NCBI GenBank assembly: GCA_900547565.1
Contig: URHI01000090.1
Coordinates: 1-8,062 of the forward strand
Length of the DNA stretch: 8,062 bases
Origin: an uncultured Eubacteriales bacterium
GTDB taxonomy: Bacteria; Bacillota; Clostridia; Oscillospirales; CAG-272
Direction of reading: 5' to 3'
Part shown: positions 5,184 through 8,062 of the stretch, in pieces
How the letters are laid out: every line of letters starts with the position of its first letter
Numbering within the stretch: position 1 is the first letter of the stretch
Program-made: the position numbers and the translations under genes
The notes under the pieces: model-generated
The model's input: only the letters and a program-made list of their open reading frames with translations
The model's database searches: none
What the model was told of the DNA's origin: nothing

Positions 5184-7157
5184 TTATTTTACCACACAAG
5201 TCACCTGTCCGGCTCCGAGAGTCACGCTGTGACCGCAGACATCAAACGTCAGCTCGGCCCCGGTGTCGTTCCAGACGGCAAACATGCGTTCTCCGTCACC
5301 TGCAACATATTCGTAATATTTGACTCCGGCCGGAAGCGCGAGGTCGGTATCGCACACAAAGCGCCCGCCGTAGAAAAACTTATGGTATTTTTGTTTGAGC
5401 GCCAACAGCTTTCCAAGATACTCGGCGTATTCAGGCTCACCCGCCACACCGACCTTGCGGCAACGGTATATTGCCACGTCGAAGCGACAGCCGGTGATAA
5501 AGGCATGATTGAGATCGTCACGGAAGCCCTCTCGGCAATCGTGTATATGGCGGTTAGTCATGATTATCTCAGGGAACGTGCGGCGGAACATCTGCGGGAA
5601 CTGCGTCTTGGTGGGCGAGTTTTTGAGCATACGGTATGAGTTGCCGAAGTCACAGCCGTGAATATAGTCAACCATGCAGGATGCCGCATCGTTGATACAC
5701 TCGGTGCCCAGTGCCACATCGGCCCCGCACAGCGCGCGCAGATCGCGCAGATTCTGACGGCGGTAAAACATTTCGTCGTCAGGCCGGTAACCATGCTTGT
5801 GCGCGGGATTGAAGCACAGCTTGGAGCGCCCGCCTATCTGGTCAAAGAAGATAGAATCGGGTGAGAAGGAAAGCTTCTGCCTCCCGTTTGCGACCAGCAT
5901 ATCGTGCCATGCGTCTGTAGCCTGGCAGGCATCGACGAACGACTTGTAGCCGTAGTTGCGCAGGACGGTTCCGTTGTTTTCAAACTTATAGTGATCCTCA
6001 TACTCATTGCCGTCAATATCTATTCTGGCGGCCTCGGCGGCGTGCTGCTTGTAGAAATCCGACTTTTTATCAATCAGTATGCCGTTATTGTAAAGAATAA
6101 CATGACCGCCCAGGTCTTTTACCCTGGCAATCGCATCGCGCAGGCCCTGTTCGCCGCCCAGCTCGTCGTCAGGCTCGTAGTGAGGATATCCGTTGTCGAA
6201 GCGGCCGCGCCACCAGCCGAACACAAGCAGCGTATCCAATCCGCACTGCTTGCCCTCGAGGTAAAGACGGGGCAGATCCTCATATTTCCAGAATATTTCT
6301 CCGAACTGGTGCCGCAGTATTACGCGCTGCCAGCCGGTCATGTTCTTTACCCACTCACGCGGCTCAACCGGCGTGTAGTAAGTCGAGCGGGCAAATTCGC
6401 CGTATATATCCGAGCCTATACGCCAGTCACCCTCAGCCATGGTCACTACCATGGGCGCAGGGGAGAATTTCTCGCCCGGACGCACAAACGGATACTGGCA
6501 GATGGCCGATGCAAGATACTTTTGCTTTGAACCGCGCGGTGCTATTGAGTTCAGTATGCAGCAGGCTCTTGCACGTTCATCGTGACGCCCTATGTAAAGG
6601 AACTTATCTGCCGACTGCACGCCCACCCAAGCCATAGTCGCCGGGCGCGGATAAACCAGCGTGGCTTTGATGTCATAATAATCCGAGCTCATATACTCCG
6701 TGTGGGCTGATTCGAGCGCTGACCACGGGTTGACTATACGCTCGCCGAGACCTCGCGGCCGTATAAGCACGTCGGCACTGCGCTCGCCACACAGCTGTGT
6801 AAGCTCAATGTACGGATACTCAAGCTCATTGGCACGTGCCAGCCTGTCACGGTTGTCTATCTCACTGTCAAATATGATACGGTCATAGGTCTCGGTGATG
6901 CGGAGTGTCAGACCGATGTCAAGCCGGCGGCCGAAATCGGTGACAAGGCTGTCGTAGCGCACAGTTGTGACGTTTCCCTGCTTCTCTACCCTGCCCGACT
7001 GCTGTGACGACTTGATCTGCATTTCTATGCAATAGCCGTCGTCGGCCATAAGTCGCCAGAAATCGGCATCCGGGCGATTGCACAAAGATGTGCCTTCACA
7101 GCTCCAGCTTATGCGGTCGGCATTTTCACTTATCTGAAACTTCAACATATTTTTCAT
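5184..7157 (-). CDS. Putative TIM-barrel glycoside hydrolase (DUF6259-like)
   Basis: A 657-residue protein without signal peptide, so probably cytoplasmic. Residues about 1-265 look like a beta-sandwich (alternating strands such as DRIIFDSEIDNRD). Residues about 270-600 look like a (beta/alpha)8 barrel: WQRVILRHQFGEIFW, LDTLLVFGWWRGRFDNGYPHYEPD, GGHVILYNNG, SIFFDQIGG and VALGTECINDA are successive strand ends. A small C-terminal beta domain follows (about 603-657). From memory this pattern fits the DUF6259 family, regarded as glycosidase-like. D439 (in FFDQIG) and E486 (in GTEC) are my best candidates for catalytic carboxylates; this is inference. ATG 7157 has a G-rich Shine-Dalgarno (complement of 7163-7168) 5 nt upstream. 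It is the first gene of an operon with the solute-binding lipoprotein and is divergent from an AraC regulator, which supports a role in breaking down an imported oligosaccharide. The substrate cannot be named. Confidence 0.8.
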   Translation of the reverse strand: MKNMLKFQISENADRISWSCEGTSLCNRPDADFWRLMADDGYCIEMQIKSSQQSGRVEKQGNVTTVRYDSLVTDFGRRLDIGLTLRITETYDRIIFDSEIDNRDRLARANELEYPYIELTQLCGERSADVLIRPRGLGERIVNPWSALESAHTEYMSSDYYDIKATLVYPRPATMAWVGVQSADKFLYIGRHDERARACCILNSIAPRGSKQKYLASAICQYPFVRPGEKFSPAPMVVTMAEGDWRIGSDIYGEFARSTYYTPVEPREWVKNMTGWQRVILRHQFGEIFWKYEDLPRLYLEGKQCGLDTLLVFGWWRGRFDNGYPHYEPDDELGGEQGLRDAIARVKDLGGHVILYNNGILIDKKSDFYKQHAAEAARIDIDGNEYEDHYKFENNGTVLRNYGYKSFVDACQATDAWHDMLVANGRQKLSFSPDSIFFDQIGGRSKLCFNPAHKHGYRPDDEMFYRRQNLRDLRALCGADVALGTECINDAASCMVDYIHGCDFGNSYRMLKNSPTKTQFPQMFRRTFPEIIMTNRHIHDCREGFRDDLNHAFITGCRFDVAIYRCRKVGVAGEPEYAEYLGKLLALKQKYHKFFYGGRFVCDTDLALPAGVKYYEYVAGDGERMFAVWNDTGAELTFDVCGHSVTLGAGQVTCVVK

Positions 7158-7192
7158 TTAAGCCCCCCGTTATATTGAGTATTTTCACTTAA

Positions 7193-7222
7193 ATTATAAC
7201 CGTCTCACGCGGCGCCTGTCAA
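7193..7222 (-). promoter_or_regulatory. Promoter of the glycosidase/binding-protein operon
   Basis: On the minus strand a perfect TTGACA (complement of 7217-7222) and a perfect TATAAT (complement of 7193-7198) are 18 bp apart. The predicted start near 7186 gives a leader of about 29 nt. A perfect consensus promoter suggests that the operon is held down by a repressor or a catabolite control site rather than lacking basal strength. The -35 box lies inside the left arm of the inverted repeat described for this region. Confidence 0.8.
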
Positions 7223-7271
7223 TGCACAACACATTAACATTATTGCACTATATGAAACCGCTGCATTGACA
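7217..7271. repeat. 10-bp perfect inverted repeat, candidate operator of the AraC regulator
   Basis: TGTCAATGCA (7217-7226) and TGCATTGACA (7262-7271) are exact reverse complements separated by 35 bp. Each arm contains the -35 box of one of the two divergent promoters. The arms may simply be matched extended -35 regions. They may also be paired sites for a dimeric regulator, most likely the AraC-family product encoded at 7315. The sequence match is certain; the regulatory role is inferred. Confidence 0.6.
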
Positions 7272-7294
7272 CATCGTACTTGGTGTGGTAAAAT
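7266..7294 (+). promoter_or_regulatory. Promoter of the AraC-family gene
   Basis: A perfect TTGACA (7266-7271) and TAAAAT (7289-7294) are separated by 17 bp. The predicted transcription start near 7301 coincides with the first base of the Shine-Dalgarno sequence, so the leader would be only about 14 nt. The promoter is back-to-back with that of the glycosidase operon, with 43 bp between the two -35 boxes. Confidence 0.75.
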
Positions 7295-7314
7295 TATAGC
7301 GGGAGGTGAATTAA

Positions 7315-8062
7315 ATGATATACCGTCTGAAAATTGCGCCGTTGCCCGACGTGATCACCGTGGGCCACATAAAATACCGGCACGGCTGGTTTTGCGAATA
7401 CTGTCATAAAATGAACGTGCTGATATATGTGCTGTCGGGTGAGTTCATTTACGATTTTGCCGACGGGCATCAGGTTCATGTCCGTGCCGGCTCGTATTTG
7501 CTGATACCCCGCAATACGTCCTACCGCGTAACCGCCGGCGATGACTGCGAGTTTTATTACGCACATTTTGAGCTGTCCGAGCCGCTCACGCCAGTCACCG
7601 ACGAGCAGGCCCTGGCGGCCTTGCTCGATCAGACGCGCTCGCAGCGCGACTCCCTTGACGGAAGCTATGACAAGCCATATTGCAGCGAAATATACCTGCT
7701 TGAAACGCTGTACCTCGGTGAGCGTGGAGAGTCGGTACGCTACCGGCTGTCGCGCTGTGAGGAATACCGCTCCGGATATAACGCGCTCGACCGTCTGCGA
7801 CTGATCAATTCGTTTTTCAATCTGCTGCTTACCATTTCGGCCACAACGGGAGGACGTCTGCTGGACTCGCCCAAGCAATCGTCAACGCTGGTCAAGCTGA
7901 CCGGATATATCGAAGAAAACTACACCATTCCCGTCTCGCTCGGAGATCTTTCCGACACCTTCGGCCTGTCTAAGCAATATATAATGAGGCTTTTCCGCCA
8001 GCAACTCGGCACCACTGTGTCGCGGTATGTCAATACCGTAAAGCTGCGTAAATCGCTCGACC
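7315..8062 (+). CDS. AraC-family transcriptional regulator, 3' truncated by window end
   Basis: The frame is open from ATG 7315 to the last base; 249 residues are visible. GGGAGGTG (7301-7308) lies 6 nt upstream of the start. Residues about 10-90 form a cupin-like AraC effector-binding domain: MNVLIYVLSGEFIYDFADG, HVRAGSYLLIPRNTSYRV and FYYAHFEL mark its strands. After a variable helical linker, the first helix-turn-helix of an AraC/XylS DNA-binding domain starts at about residue 195. It shows YIEENYTIPVSLGDLSDTF, then the recognition segment GLSKQYIMRLFRQQLG (217-232), then TVSRYVNTVKLRKS at the connecting helix. The second helix-turn-helix is beyond the window. The gene is divergent from the glycosidase/binding-protein operon, and such neighbours usually respond to the sugar the operon handles. 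It probably activates that operon and possibly controls itself. Confidence 0.9.
   Translation, partial: MIYRLKIAPLPDVITVGHIKYRHGWFCEYCHKMNVLIYVLSGEFIYDFADGHQVHVRAGSYLLIPRNTSYRVTAGDDCEFYYAHFELSEPLTPVTDEQALAALLDQTRSQRDSLDGSYDKPYCSEIYLLETLYLGERGESVRYRLSRCEEYRSGYNALDRLRLINSFFNLLLTISATTGGRLLDSPKQSSTLVKLTGYIEENYTIPVSLGDLSDTFGLSKQYIMRLFRQQLGTTVSRYVNTVKLRKSLD

Noticed and set aside
5904..6530. 208-codon open frame on the plus strand
   Set aside because: It is antisense to the glycosidase-like gene, has no Shine-Dalgarno and no recognisable motif; long antisense frames are expected at this base composition.
7294..7878. 194-codon open frame on the minus strand
   Set aside because: It lies antisense to the clear AraC-family coding sequence, shows no recognisable domain, and would cover that gene's promoter and ribosome-binding site.

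Overview
The window looks like chromosomal DNA from a Gram-positive Clostridia-type gut anaerobe, probably an uncultured Oscillospiraceae or Christensenellales relative. This is an inference from four things: strong AGGAGG-type Shine-Dalgarno sequences, canonical sigma-A type promoters, a lipobox-bearing solute-binding lipoprotein, and moderate base composition (roughly half GC). There are seven protein genes, two of them cut by the window edges. No RNA gene, CRISPR array, insertion sequence or prophage marker was seen, and no gene-free stretch exceeds 300 bases.

Left part (1-3150). The 3' end of a right-handed beta-helix (pectate-lyase-like) protein runs rightward into a strong hairpin at 1317-1351. 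It converges there on a TetR-family regulator read leftward. The regulator is divergent from an NAD(P)-dependent extended-SDR (epimerase/dehydratase-like) gene. The two divergent promoters share overlapping -10 boxes near 2033-2040, so the regulator probably controls itself and the reductase. A near-perfect intrinsic terminator (3106-3144) closes the reductase gene.

Middle (3151-3666). A short gene encodes an XRE-type helix-turn-helix protein with two predicted C-terminal membrane helices. It is convergent with the next operon.

Right part (3667-8062). A leftward two-gene operon encodes a signal-less TIM-barrel glycosidase-like protein (DUF6259-like) followed, 23 nt later, by an ABC-type sugar-binding lipoprotein. 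No permease genes accompany them. An AraC-family regulator with an N-terminal cupin-like domain is divergent from the operon and leaves the window before its stop. It is an open reading frame from 7315 to the end. The 157-bp divergent intergenic region holds two consensus promoters. Their TTGACA -35 boxes sit inside a perfect 10-bp inverted repeat (TGTCAATGCA / TGCATTGACA).

Together these suggest a compact carbohydrate-responsive module: the lipoprotein captures an oligosaccharide outside, a transporter encoded elsewhere imports it, the cytoplasmic glycosidase cleaves it, and the AraC protein senses it. No clearly new system was found. The most distinctive things are the promoter architectures and the glycosidase/binding-protein pair lacking permeases.
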